From: an uncultured Eubacteriales bacterium
GTDB lineage: Bacteria; Bacillota; Clostridia; Christensenellales; Aristaeellaceae
Reading direction: 5' to 3'
Assembly (NCBI GenBank): GCA_900553315.1
Contig: USCW01000021.1
Location: 1-16,154 of the forward strand
Length of the DNA stretch: 16,154 nucleotides
Shown: positions 1 to 7,203 of the stretch, one piece after another
Layout of the letters: each line of letters begins with the position of its first letter
Position numbering within the stretch: the stretch's first letter is position 1
Notes under the pieces: generated by a model
The model's input: the letters and a program-made list of their open reading frames with translations, nothing else
Database searches by the model: none
Told to the model about the DNA's origin: nothing
Made by a program: the position numbers and the translations under genes

Positions 1-6
1 CTTCGG

Positions 7-79
7 GAGAGGGGGTCTGGGGGAGAGGCGCTTCTCTCAGAGAAGCGGCCTCTCCACCAGAATCTCCCCCATCCCTCTC
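7..79. repeat. Imperfect inverted repeat abutting the carB-dapF stop codon
   Basis: The outer arms GAGAGGG (7-13) and CCCTCTC (73-79) and the inner arms GAGAGG.CGCTTCTC and GAGAAGCG.CCTCTC (23-54) can fold into one long, interrupted hairpin with a three-base tip (TCA). The right arm carries several extra bases compared with the left. It begins directly next to the TAA of the upstream minus-strand gene, where a terminator would be expected, but neither side has a clear T-run. It may be a 3'-end stabiliser, a processing signal, a weak terminator or one copy of a dispersed palindromic repeat. The sequence here cannot separate these options. Confidence 0.6.
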
Positions 80-3000
80 TTAAATTTCCACTTCGCCCTC
101 GAAGTCGCGCTTCGCATCGCCAGTCAGCCATACAAGACCGGAGGACTCGTAGCGAACAACAAGCTCACCGCCGGGCAGACGAACGGAAATGTCCGTGTCG
201 CGGTCGCATAGACCCATCTCCACCGCCGCAACCGCCGCCGCGCACGCACCCGTGCCGCACGCCGCCGTCTCACCAATGCCGCGCTCCCAAACACGCATCT
301 TGATGATATTGCGTTCCAGTATCGTCGCAAAGGAAGCCGTCACCCGCTCCGGGAACAGCGGGTCTGTCTCGATCTGCGGGCCCACATTCTCCAAATGAAT
401 CCGAGCCAAATCATCCACAAACTGCACCATGTGCGGATTGCCCATGCTCAGACAGCAGATGCGGCGATTCTCACCCGCTAAGAATACCTCGCGGTCGATT
501 ACACGCTCCCCGTCCAGCTTCACCGGCACGCGCTCCGGCGTAAATTCCGGCTTGCCCATGTCCACCTGTACCGAGAACACCGTGCTGTCCCACAGATACA
601 GCTGCAAATCCTTCCCTGCGCCGCCGATCTCAATGGTCATCTTTTCCTTGCGCACACGGCCCGTCTCATACAGATACTTGCCCACGCAGCGGATCGTATT
701 GCCCGCCGTAAAGCTTTCGCTGCCATCCGCACCGAATACCCGCATCTTCGCATCGCAGGTCTCGCTAGGCATAATCAGCACAATGCCGTCGCTGCCCACA
801 CCCGTGCGGCGATTGGACAGACGCACCGCCAGCGACTCAGGGCTCTCCACCTGCTGTTCAAAGCAGTCAAAATAGAGGTAATCGTTGCCCGTGCCGCGCA
901 TCTTCACAAAACGCAGACGCTCTCGCTCGGTGCGCATGTTGTTGATGTCCACCGTCTCCACATTGCTCAGCGTGTAGCGGGAGGTCAAGGCGTTCGCCAA
1001 AGCATTGGCTGTGTCCATGCTGGTGAACAGCGGGATGCCGCGTTCCACCGCCTTACGGCGCATACGCACATCCTCCAGCTGCGGCTGACGACCATGGCTG
1101 GACGTAGAGATCACGTACTGCACCTGATCCATTTCCAGCATCTTTTCCATCATGTCATGACGCACCGTTGCAGCATACAGGCCGTGATCCCGCAAGGCCT
1201 TAGCCGTACCGGGTGTTGCAAACAGGCTGAAGCCTAGCTCTGCAAACTTGCGGGCGGTGTCTACCGCTTCGGACTTGTCCTGATCGCGCACCGTCACCAG
1301 CAGACCACCGGTATGCTTCATCTTGTAGCCCGCAGCCACCATGCCCTTGTAAATGGCCTCCTGCAAGTTGGTGCCAATACCCAGCACCTCGCCGGTGGAC
1401 TTCATTTCCGGGCCGAGGTGGGTATCCACATCCGCCAGCTTCTCAAAGGAGAAGCAAGGCACCTTTACCGCATAGTAGGGGCTTTGACGATACAGACCCG
1501 TACCGTAGCCCATGTCCTTGATCTTCTCGCCCAGCATGGCGCGAACCGCCAAATCCACCATGGGCACACCCGTCACCTTGCTGATGTACGGCACGGTACG
1601 GCTGGCACGGGGGTTCGCCTCAATGACATACACTTCATTATGATAGATAACGTACTGGATATTGATGAGACCCACGGTATTCAATTCCAGCGCGATCGCC
1701 CGGGTGGTGTCTACCAGCCGCTGATACAGCGTGCCATTCAGGTTCCATGCAGGATACACCGCCATAGAGTCGCCGGAGTGAACACCCGCACGCTCGATGT
1801 GCTCCATAATACCGGGAATCAGCACATCCTCGCCATCACAGATAGCGTCGGCCTCCGCCTCCACACCCTGCAAATACTGGTCAATCAAGATGGGATTCTC
1901 GATGCCCTGCGCCAGAATGATCTTCATGTACTCGGTGATGTCGCTATCCGTGTAAGCGATAATCATGTTCTGACCGCCCAGCACGTAGGAGGGACGCACC
2001 AGCACCGGATAGCCCAGACGATTCGCCGCCGCCAGTGCTTCCTCGCAGGTCATGACCGTGCAGCCCTGCGGACGCTTGATATGATGCTTCTCCATGGCCG
2101 CGTCGAAGCGCTCACGATCCTCCGCCAAGTCGATTGCATCCGCGCTGGTGCCCAGAATGCGCACGCCCGCCGCCTGTAAGGCCTTAGTCAGCTTGATGGC
2201 CGTCTGACCGCCGAAGGCCGCCACCACGCCCACAGGCTTTTCGGTGGCAATCACGCCCAGCACATCTTCGGGCGTCAAGGGCTCGAAGTACAGCCGGTCC
2301 GCCGTATCAAAGTCGGTGGAAACGGTTTCGGGGTTGTTGTTAATCATGACCACATCGTAGCCCGCTTGCTTGAGCATCCACACGCAATGGACGGAAGCAT
2401 AGTCAAACTCGATGCCCTGACCGATACGAATGGGGCCGGAGCCCAGCACCACTACGCAGGGTTTCTTTTCCTGCTTCTGGCTCAGGAACTCCTCGGCTTC
2501 GTTTTCATCGTCATAGGTCGCATAGAAATACGGCGTCTGCGCCTCAAATTCGGCGGCACAGGTGTCCACCATCTTGTACACGGGGTTGCGGTGCGCGGCG
2601 ACGTCCTGACCGCTCAGACGGCGAATAGCGCTGTCTGGGTAGCCCATCTTCTTCGCTTTCAGATACGTCTCCTGATCCACGTTTCCCTGCTTCAGGCGCT
2701 CCTCCATCTTGAAGAGGTTCTCAAACTTATGCAGGAAGAAATAGTCGATCTTCGTGATTTCATGCAGTTTTTCCAGCGACACGCCCCGGCCAATAGCTTC
2801 ATACACGGCGTACATGCGCTCGTCGGTGCAGCGGCCAATCAGCTTGAGCAGCTCCTCATCGGACAACTCCGCCAGCTTATTCATGCGCAGGGTATCACAG
2901 CCGATTTCCGCACCGCGGACGGCCTTCATCAAAGCCTGCTCCACGTTCACGCCGATGGCCATCACTTCGCCGGTAGCCTTCATCTGCGTGCCCAGCGTGC

Positions 3001-4108
3001 GCTTGCCATACACAAATTTATCGAAGGGCCACTTCGGAACCTTCGCCACGATGTAATCCAGCGCGGGCTCGAAGCAAGCGCAGGTCTTGCCCGTCACCGC
3101 GTTACGCATTTCATCCAGCGTGTAGCCAATGGCGATCTGCGCGGCGCACTTGGCAATGGGATAGCCCGTCGCCTTAGAGGCCAGCGCGGAAGACCGGCTC
3201 ACGCGGGGATTCACCTCAATGACCGCATACTCGAAGCTGTCCGGATTCAGGGCGAACTGGCAGTTGCAGCCGCCCTCCACCTTCAGAGCCGTAATGATGT
3301 CCAGCGCAGCCCGGCGGAGCATCTGATATTCCCGATCCGCCAGCGTCAGCGCGGGAGCTACCACGATGGAGTCGCCCGTATGCACGCCAACGGGGTCGAT
3401 GTTCTCCATGGAACAGACCGCCACCACGTTGCCGAGACTGTCGCGCATGACCTCGAACTCGATTTCCTTCCAGCCGGAAATGCAGCGCTCCACCAGAATC
3501 TGCGTGATGGGCGACAAACGCAGACCATTCTCCGCGATCTCTTCCAGCTCTTCACGGTTCTGGCAAATGCCGCCGCCGCTGCCGCCCAGCGTGTAGGCGG
3601 GACGCACGATCACAGGATAGCCGATCTTCTCCGCAAAGGCCAGCGCATCGGGAACGTTCTCCACCACCTCACTGGGGATGCAGGGCTGACCGATGGACTC
3701 CATAGTCTCCTTGAACTTTAGGCGGTCTTCAGCCTTTTCAATGGTTTCGCAGGTCGCGCCCAGCAGCTTTACGCCGTGCGCGTCCAGAAAGCCTTCCTTC
3801 GCCAGCTGCATAGATAAGGTCAAGCCGTTCTGGCCGCCCAGCGTGGACAGCAGACTGTCCGGCTTTTCCTTAATGATGATCCGACGAATAGTTTCCAGCG
3901 TCAGGGGCTCAATATAAATCTTATCTGCACTGGCACGATCAGTCATGATGGTGGCCGGGTTCGGGTTGACCAGGATGACCTCCAAGCCCGCCTGTTTCAA
4001 AGCACGGCAGGCCTGAGAACCAGCATAGTCGAATTCAGCGGCCTGACCGATCACAATCGGGCCGGAACCAATAATCAAAACACGATGAAGTTGCGGATTC
4101 AGCGGCAT
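80..4108 (-). CDS. carB: Fused carbamoyl-phosphate synthase large subunit (CarB) and diaminopimelate epimerase-like (DapF) protein
   Basis: This is a 1342-residue protein. Residues 1 to about 1057 form a full-length CarB, which makes carbamoyl phosphate from bicarbonate, ATP and CarA-derived ammonia. Its two ATP-grasp halves (roughly 128-320 and 665-860) carry GGSGGG and GGQNM motifs, and an MGS-like allosteric domain covers roughly 930-1055. After a linker of about eight residues a DapF fold follows (from RFVKMRGTGNDY near 1066 to the end), with GSDG, MGNPH and ERGIGETAACGTG motifs. In the usual DapF CGNGxRC motif the first, catalytic Cys is Ala1135 (codon GCG at 706-704: TAGNTIRC); the second catalytic Cys is present (Cys1284). 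No stop lies between the two parts. An internal ATG at 937 has only a weak GAGCGAGAG-like sequence nearby, so separate DapF translation cannot be excluded. The start overlaps the carA stop as TAATG. CarB activity looks intact; epimerase activity is doubtful. Confidence 0.93.
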   Translation of the reverse strand: MPLNPQLHRVLIIGSGPIVIGQAAEFDYAGSQACRALKQAGLEVILVNPNPATIMTDRASADKIYIEPLTLETIRRIIIKEKPDSLLSTLGGQNGLTLSMQLAKEGFLDAHGVKLLGATCETIEKAEDRLKFKETMESIGQPCIPSEVVENVPDALAFAEKIGYPVIVRPAYTLGGSGGGICQNREELEEIAENGLRLSPITQILVERCISGWKEIEFEVMRDSLGNVVAVCSMENIDPVGVHTGDSIVVAPALTLADREYQMLRRAALDIITALKVEGGCNCQFALNPDSFEYAVIEVNPRVSRSSALASKATGYPIAKCAAQIAIGYTLDEMRNAVTGKTCACFEPALDYIVAKVPKWPFDKFVYGKRTLGTQMKATGEVMAIGVNVEQALMKAVRGAEIGCDTLRMNKLAELSDEELLKLIGRCTDERMYAVYEAIGRGVSLEKLHEITKIDYFFLHKFENLFKMEERLKQGNVDQETYLKAKKMGYPDSAIRRLSGQDVAAHRNPVYKMVDTCAAEFEAQTPYFYATYDDENEAEEFLSQKQEKKPCVVVLGSGPIRIGQGIEFDYASVHCVWMLKQAGYDVVMINNNPETVSTDFDTADRLYFEPLTPEDVLGVIATEKPVGVVAAFGGQTAIKLTKALQAAGVRILGTSADAIDLAEDRERFDAAMEKHHIKRPQGCTVMTCEEALAAANRLGYPVLVRPSYVLGGQNMIIAYTDSDITEYMKIILAQGIENPILIDQYLQGVEAEADAICDGEDVLIPGIMEHIERAGVHSGDSMAVYPAWNLNGTLYQRLVDTTRAIALELNTVGLINIQYVIYHNEVYVIEANPRASRTVPYISKVTGVPMVDLAVRAMLGEKIKDMGYGTGLYRQSPYYAVKVPCFSFEKLADVDTHLGPEMKSTGEVLGIGTNLQEAIYKGMVAAGYKMKHTGGLLVTVRDQDKSEAVDTARKFAELGFSLFATPGTAKALRDHGLYAATVRHDMMEKMLEMDQVQYVISTSSHGRQPQLEDVRMRRKAVERGIPLFTSMDTANALANALTSRYTLSNVETVDINNMRTERERLRFVKMRGTGNDYLYFDCFEQQVESPESLAVRLSNRRTGVGSDGIVLIMPSETCDAKMRVFGADGSESFTAGNTIRCVGKYLYETGRVRKEKMTIEIGGAGKDLQLYLWDSTVFSVQVDMGKPEFTPERVPVKLDGERVIDREVFLAGENRRICCLSMGNPHMVQFVDDLARIHLENVGPQIETDPLFPERVTASFATILERNIIKMRVWERGIGETAACGTGACAAAVAAVEMGLCDRDTDISVRLPGGELVVRYESSGLVWLTGDAKRDFEGEVEI

Positions 4109-5187
4109 TAGTGATTTCCTCCCATCATCTCAATAAAGCGATCGAACAGGAACAGCGTATCCAGCGGGCCGCCGCAGGCTTCCGGGTGAAACTGCACCGA
4201 GAAAGCGGGCATGTCCTTGTAATCCAAGCCCTCGCAGGTGCCATCGTTGCCATTGACGAAGCGGAGCACGGCATTGGCGGGCAGGGTATCCGCATCCACC
4301 GCATAACCGTGGTTCTGGCTGGTCATGTAGCTGCGGCCAGTAATCAAATCCTTGGCGGGCTGATTCGCGCCGCGATGGCCGTACTTCAGCTTGCGAGTCT
4401 TCGCACCCTGTGAAAGCGCCAGCAGCTGATGTCCAAGGCAAATGCCGAAGGTAGGGATCTTCTTGGTTTCCAGCAGACCCAACTGCTCAATAATACTGGT
4501 ATTGTCCGCCGGGTCGCCGGGGCCGTTGGAGAGCATCACGCCGTCGGGCTTCAGGGCAAGGATCTCCTCCGCTGTGGTGTCGGCGGGCACGCGGGTCACA
4601 TGGCAGCCACGATCCTCCAAGCGGCGCTGGATGCTGCCCTTTGCACCGAAGTCCCAAAGCACCACATGATACTTGCCTTCTGTCTTGCCCTCAGTAATCT
4701 GCTCACAGCTCACGTCCTGCACCGCAGGATGAAAGGGTAGTGCACGCAGCTTAGCAATCACCGCGTCAATGTTCTCGGGCTTTTCCATCAGCAGCGCCGC
4801 ATTCATTACGCCCGCGTTGCGGATGCGCCGGGTCAGCTGGCGGGTATCCACGCCGCACAGACCGGGAATGCCCATTTCCTTCAGATAATCCGACAGCGTG
4901 CCTTGGCAGCGGAAATTGCTGGGATTCTCACAGCACTCACGCACCACGTAAGCACTCAGTCCCGGCTTGCCGCTTTCAAAATCCTGCGGAATCACACCGT
5001 AATTGCCAATGGTTGGAAAGGTTTGTATAACGATCTGCCCCTCATAGCTGGGGTCGGTCAGCGTTTCCAAATAGCCGGTCATGGCCGTGGTAAACACCAG
5101 TTCAGCATAAACGTCCTTTTCCGCGCCGAATCGCGTTCCCTCGAACATCTGGCCGTCCGCCAGCAGCAGGTATCCTTTTTTCTCCAT
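4108..5187 (-). CDS. carA: Carbamoyl-phosphate synthase small subunit (glutaminase)
   Basis: This 359-residue glutamine amidotransferase subunit hydrolyses glutamine and channels ammonia to CarB for pyrimidine and arginine precursors. The N-terminal CarA domain (about 1-150) includes TAMTGYLETLTDPSY. The class I GATase domain (about 173-355) has the nucleophile Cys250 in FGICLGHQ and the His334/Glu336 pair in FHPEA, so the triad is complete. The start ATG is preceded by AGGGAG at a spacing of seven bases. Its TAA shares one base with the carB ATG, which predicts translational coupling and fixed stoichiometry. A sigma-A-like promoter lies about 90 bases upstream. I found no PyrR-binding or attenuator sequence that would identify pyrimidine control, so whether this is a pyrimidine or arginine carAB is open. 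Confidence 0.96.
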   Translation of the reverse strand: MEKKGYLLLADGQMFEGTRFGAEKDVYAELVFTTAMTGYLETLTDPSYEGQIVIQTFPTIGNYGVIPQDFESGKPGLSAYVVRECCENPSNFRCQGTLSDYLKEMGIPGLCGVDTRQLTRRIRNAGVMNAALLMEKPENIDAVIAKLRALPFHPAVQDVSCEQITEGKTEGKYHVVLWDFGAKGSIQRRLEDRGCHVTRVPADTTAEEILALKPDGVMLSNGPGDPADNTSIIEQLGLLETKKIPTFGICLGHQLLALSQGAKTRKLKYGHRGANQPAKDLITGRSYMTSQNHGYAVDADTLPANAVLRFVNGNDGTCEGLDYKDMPAFSVQFHPEACGGPLDTLFLFDRFIEMMGGNH

Positions 5188-5243
5188 GCGATTTCTCCCT
5201 CACTTTGCCGCATTTGTCCTTCGCAATCGGAAGGCCGCCTTGT

Positions 5244-5260
5244 GGGCAGCCCCCCTGCCC
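5244..5260 (-). other. Small GC hairpin in the carA leader
   Basis: In the transcript the arms GGGCAG and CTGCCC form a 6-bp stem around a loop of five G. It sits between the predicted carA start site and the carA ribosome binding site. There is no T-run after it, so it is not an intrinsic terminator. A regulatory role is only a possibility. Confidence 0.35.
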
Positions 5261-5275
5261 AAAGTGTTTCAGTTT

Positions 5276-5304
5276 ATTGTACACGCTTCCCTGCCGTTTG
5301 TGAA
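5276..5304 (-). promoter_or_regulatory. Predicted sigma-A promoter of carA-carB-dapF
   Basis: On the minus strand, -35 TTCACA (5304-5299) and -10 TACAAT (5281-5276) are separated by 17 bases. Each matches consensus at five of six positions. Transcription would begin near 5270, leaving a leader of about 80 bases before the carA ATG. It is the best promoter match in the divergent region. Confidence 0.6.
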
Positions 5305-5317
5305 GCCCCTTTTTCGC

Positions 5318-5344
5318 ACCAATTCGTCCTCCGAGCATAACATG
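5318..5344 (+). promoter_or_regulatory. Possible SigK-like sporulation promoter of the LysM gene
   Basis: An AC (5318-5319) followed after 16 bases by CATAACATG (5336-5344) resembles the SigK pattern AC-N16-17-CATANNNTA, with the last base mismatched. It would place the start site about 25 bases before the LysM start codon, a sensible distance. The motif is short and degenerate, so a chance match is likely enough to keep confidence low. Confidence 0.25.
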
Positions 5345-5374
5345 AAGGCGAGGACACCGAAAGGAGTGAGCAAC

Positions 5375-6151
5375 ATGCAAACAAACGGCACTACATCCCG
5401 CCGCGTATGCCCCCGCGGCGCTTCCTATTACGAATGGCAGTCCGGTGACACGCTGGCAAGCGTTGCGCTGGCCAACGAGGTCACGGCACAGGCCATCACG
5501 CTGATGAACCCGGGCGTGGATTTTTCCACGCTGCAGGCAGGCGACGAGGTCTGTATTCCCCCGCAGGTGCTCACCTGCCTGAGCGGCACCATCTATCATG
5601 TGGCCGATGGGGACACCTTCCAGAAGATCGCCGACAGCTTCGGCATCTCCACGCTGGAGCTTGCGGAACGCAACCCCGGCGTGAAGGAGGGTGAACTGAT
5701 CATCGGGCAGGTGCTGTGCGTTCCCTCTGCAACAACCTCTACACCCGCAACGCCGTCTACGCCCTCCAAGCCCGGCACAGGTGGAAGCAGCAGCGGCTCC
5801 ACCGGCGGAAGCATCGGCTTCTCCTGCCCCATCGGCTATGAAGCTCGCACCGTACAGGCGGGACAAAGCTACGCCGATCTGCTGGTGGAAAACAACGTCT
5901 CCTATCGTGCCATGCGCCTGACTAATCCAGGTCTCGTGCCCGGACGGCTAACCGCAGGCACGCGCTACTGTGCGCCGCCCGCAGGTACCCGTCAGCTCTG
6001 CTCTCGCGGCGGAAGCTATACCATTCAGGCTGGTGAAAACCTCGCGGACGTAGCTCGGCGGTTCAACACCACGCCCGGGCGGATGATGCAGCTGAACCCC
6101 ACGCTGCTGCCCACGGATTTCTCCTCGGGCACGATTATCTGCACACCCTGA
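5375..6151 (+). CDS. Four-LysM protein with cysteine-bracketed repeats
   Basis: This 258-residue protein has four LysM (peptidoglycan/chitin-type glycan-binding) modules, at about 12-60, 68-115, 151-199 and 209-256. Each is enclosed by cysteines in the pattern C-x2-G at the start and C-x-P at the end, with 47 or 48 residues from Cys to Cys (pairs 12/60, 68/115, 151/199 and 209/256). Modules 2 and 3 are separated by a Thr/Ser/Pro/Gly linker (about 116-150). No enzymatic domain, signal peptide or membrane helix is visible. The start at 5375 is chosen because AAGGAG (5361-5366) precedes it by eight bases; an in-frame extension to 5186 lacks such a site and has no protein character. Absence of a signal peptide plus LysM repeats fits spore-coat or cortex-associated proteins made in the mother cell, but that is inference. 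It is divergent from carA and ends at a strong terminator. Confidence 0.85.
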   Translation: MQTNGTTSRRVCPRGASYYEWQSGDTLASVALANEVTAQAITLMNPGVDFSTLQAGDEVCIPPQVLTCLSGTIYHVADGDTFQKIADSFGISTLELAERNPGVKEGELIIGQVLCVPSATTSTPATPSTPSKPGTGGSSSGSTGGSIGFSCPIGYEARTVQAGQSYADLLVENNVSYRAMRLTNPGLVPGRLTAGTRYCAPPAGTRQLCSRGGSYTIQAGENLADVARRFNTTPGRMMQLNPTLLPTDFSSGTIICTP

Positions 6152-6295
6152 CCCCAGAAAAAAAGGATCGGCAAACGCCGGTCCTTCTTTCAATGGAAAT
6201 ATTTTGCCCAAAACATACCGCTCATAAATAGAAACACCACGTCCCTGCCCAAGCGCTGATTGTAGCTTTCGCCTGTTCATTGCTCCGCATTCCAT
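5948..6295 (-). CDS. Candidate small ORF after rsmI, reading into a terminator without a stop codon
   Basis: The ATG at 6295 lies 23 bases after the rsmI stop and is preceded by AGGGAGGA at about six bases, as good a ribosome binding site as any gene here. The frame has no stop before the intrinsic terminator at 6191-6157. A transcript ending there would carry about 46 codons and be non-stop; the rest of the frame (to 5948) is antisense to the LysM gene and looks like a shadow. The first 46 residues (starting MECGAMNRRK, ending PAFADPFF) match no family I recognise. It may be a genuine small non-stop gene, the remnant of a longer gene or a chance start. Confidence 0.25.
   Translation of the reverse strand: MECGAMNRRKLQSALGQGRGVSIYERYVLGKIFPLKEGPAFADPFFLGSGCADNRARGEIRGQQRGVQLHHPPGRGVEPPSYVREVFTSLNGIASAARAELTGTCGRRTVARACG
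6157..6191. terminator. Bidirectional intrinsic terminator between the LysM gene and rsmI
   Basis: Arms 6163-6172 and 6177-6186 form a 10-bp stem (one G-T pair) with a four-base loop. Read on plus it is followed by CTTTC; read on minus it is followed by a run of seven T (counting two in the stem). It therefore ends both the LysM transcript and the convergent rsmH-rsmI transcript, more strongly for the latter. Confidence 0.85.
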
Positions 6296-6318
6296 GGCGT
6301 TTCCTCCCTTGCAGCGTG

Positions 6319-7188
6319 TTATTCCTCTTCCTCCGGGACAAGCAGCTTTTTCAAGCGAAGCGCCGCAGCCTTGACAGCGTTCTTCTTCTGTCCCGCCTCG
6401 GTCAGCGCATGCTGTGCCTCCCGCATGTTCTTCCCTGACAGCATCTCTTCCACCAGCTGTGCTTCCAGACTGACCTCTGCCCTTGGCACAGGCGCTTCTG
6501 GGAGCGCGACATGATGAAAATCCAGCACCAGACAATACTCGCCCTTCTCTGCCTTTGGGTTCGCCCGAAGCGCCGCCAAGACCTCCCCTACTGTGCCACG
6601 CACCGTCAGCTCATGCAGCTTGGTCAGATCACAACTGGCGGAAACCTCCGTCTCCGGCAAAAGCTCCGCCAGCGTTTCCAGCAGGTCGATCACACGGAAG
6701 GGCGACTCATGCCCCCCAGCCAAGGGCTCCCCCGCCGCCATAGCCAGCAGCTTTTCCCTCAGTTCCTTCTTTTCCCGGGGCAGGAAGCCATAAAAAGCAA
6801 ATTCTCGTGTATCCATGCCGCTGACGGACAATGCGGAAATTGCCGCACAGCAGCCAGGGATCGCCACCACGGGAATCCCCCGCTTCACCGCCGCGCTCAC
6901 CAGCCCATAGCCGGGGTCGGAAATGCATGGCGTGCCCGCATCCGTGGTCAGGGCTATATCCATGTCTTCATCCAGCATTTGCTGGGTCAGCGTCTCGCCC
7001 TTGCCCTCTTCATTATGCTGATGACAGCTGGTCAGAGGCGTATCAATGCCGAAATGGGCGGTAAGCTTCCGCGTCACCCGCGTGTCTTCCGCCGCAATCA
7101 GGCTGACCTGTCTCAACGTTTCAATAGCCCGGGGCGTCATATCACTCAGGTTGCCGATGGGTGTTCCCACAACATAAAGCGTCGGCAT
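6319..7188 (-). CDS. rsmI: 16S rRNA (cytidine-1402-2'-O)-methyltransferase
   Basis: This 289-residue SAM-dependent tetrapyrrole-methylase-fold enzyme adds the 2'-O-methyl group to C1402 in the decoding centre of 16S rRNA. Family motifs are GTPIGNL near the N-terminus, AAEDTR, the DAGTPCISDPG SAM-binding segment around residues 83-93, ESPFR in the middle and a Lys-rich C-terminal helical region. Length is normal for the family. It starts 15 bases after the rsmH stop, with AAAGGAGG placed seven bases before the ATG, so the two are co-transcribed. RsmH modifies the N4 position of the same nucleotide, so this operon would encode the whole m4Cm1402 modification. Confidence 0.95.
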   Translation of the reverse strand: MPTLYVVGTPIGNLSDMTPRAIETLRQVSLIAAEDTRVTRKLTAHFGIDTPLTSCHQHNEEGKGETLTQQMLDEDMDIALTTDAGTPCISDPGYGLVSAAVKRGIPVVAIPGCCAAISALSVSGMDTREFAFYGFLPREKKELREKLLAMAAGEPLAGGHESPFRVIDLLETLAELLPETEVSASCDLTKLHELTVRGTVGEVLAALRANPKAEKGEYCLVLDFHHVALPEAPVPRAEVSLEAQLVEEMLSGKNMREAQHALTEAGQKKNAVKAAALRLKKLLVPEEEE

Positions 7189-7203
7189 AGTCAGCCTCCT
7201 TTG

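Noticed and set aside
5188..5275. PyrR-binding site or pyrimidine attenuator in the carA leader
   Set aside because: The only hairpin (5244-5260) lacks a T-run and I could not find a PyrR-type loop sequence.
5186..5374. N-terminal extension of the LysM protein to an upstream ATG
   Set aside because: It has no ribosome binding site, overlaps the carA start, and encodes no signal peptide or LysM-like sequence. The start at 5375 has AAGGAG.
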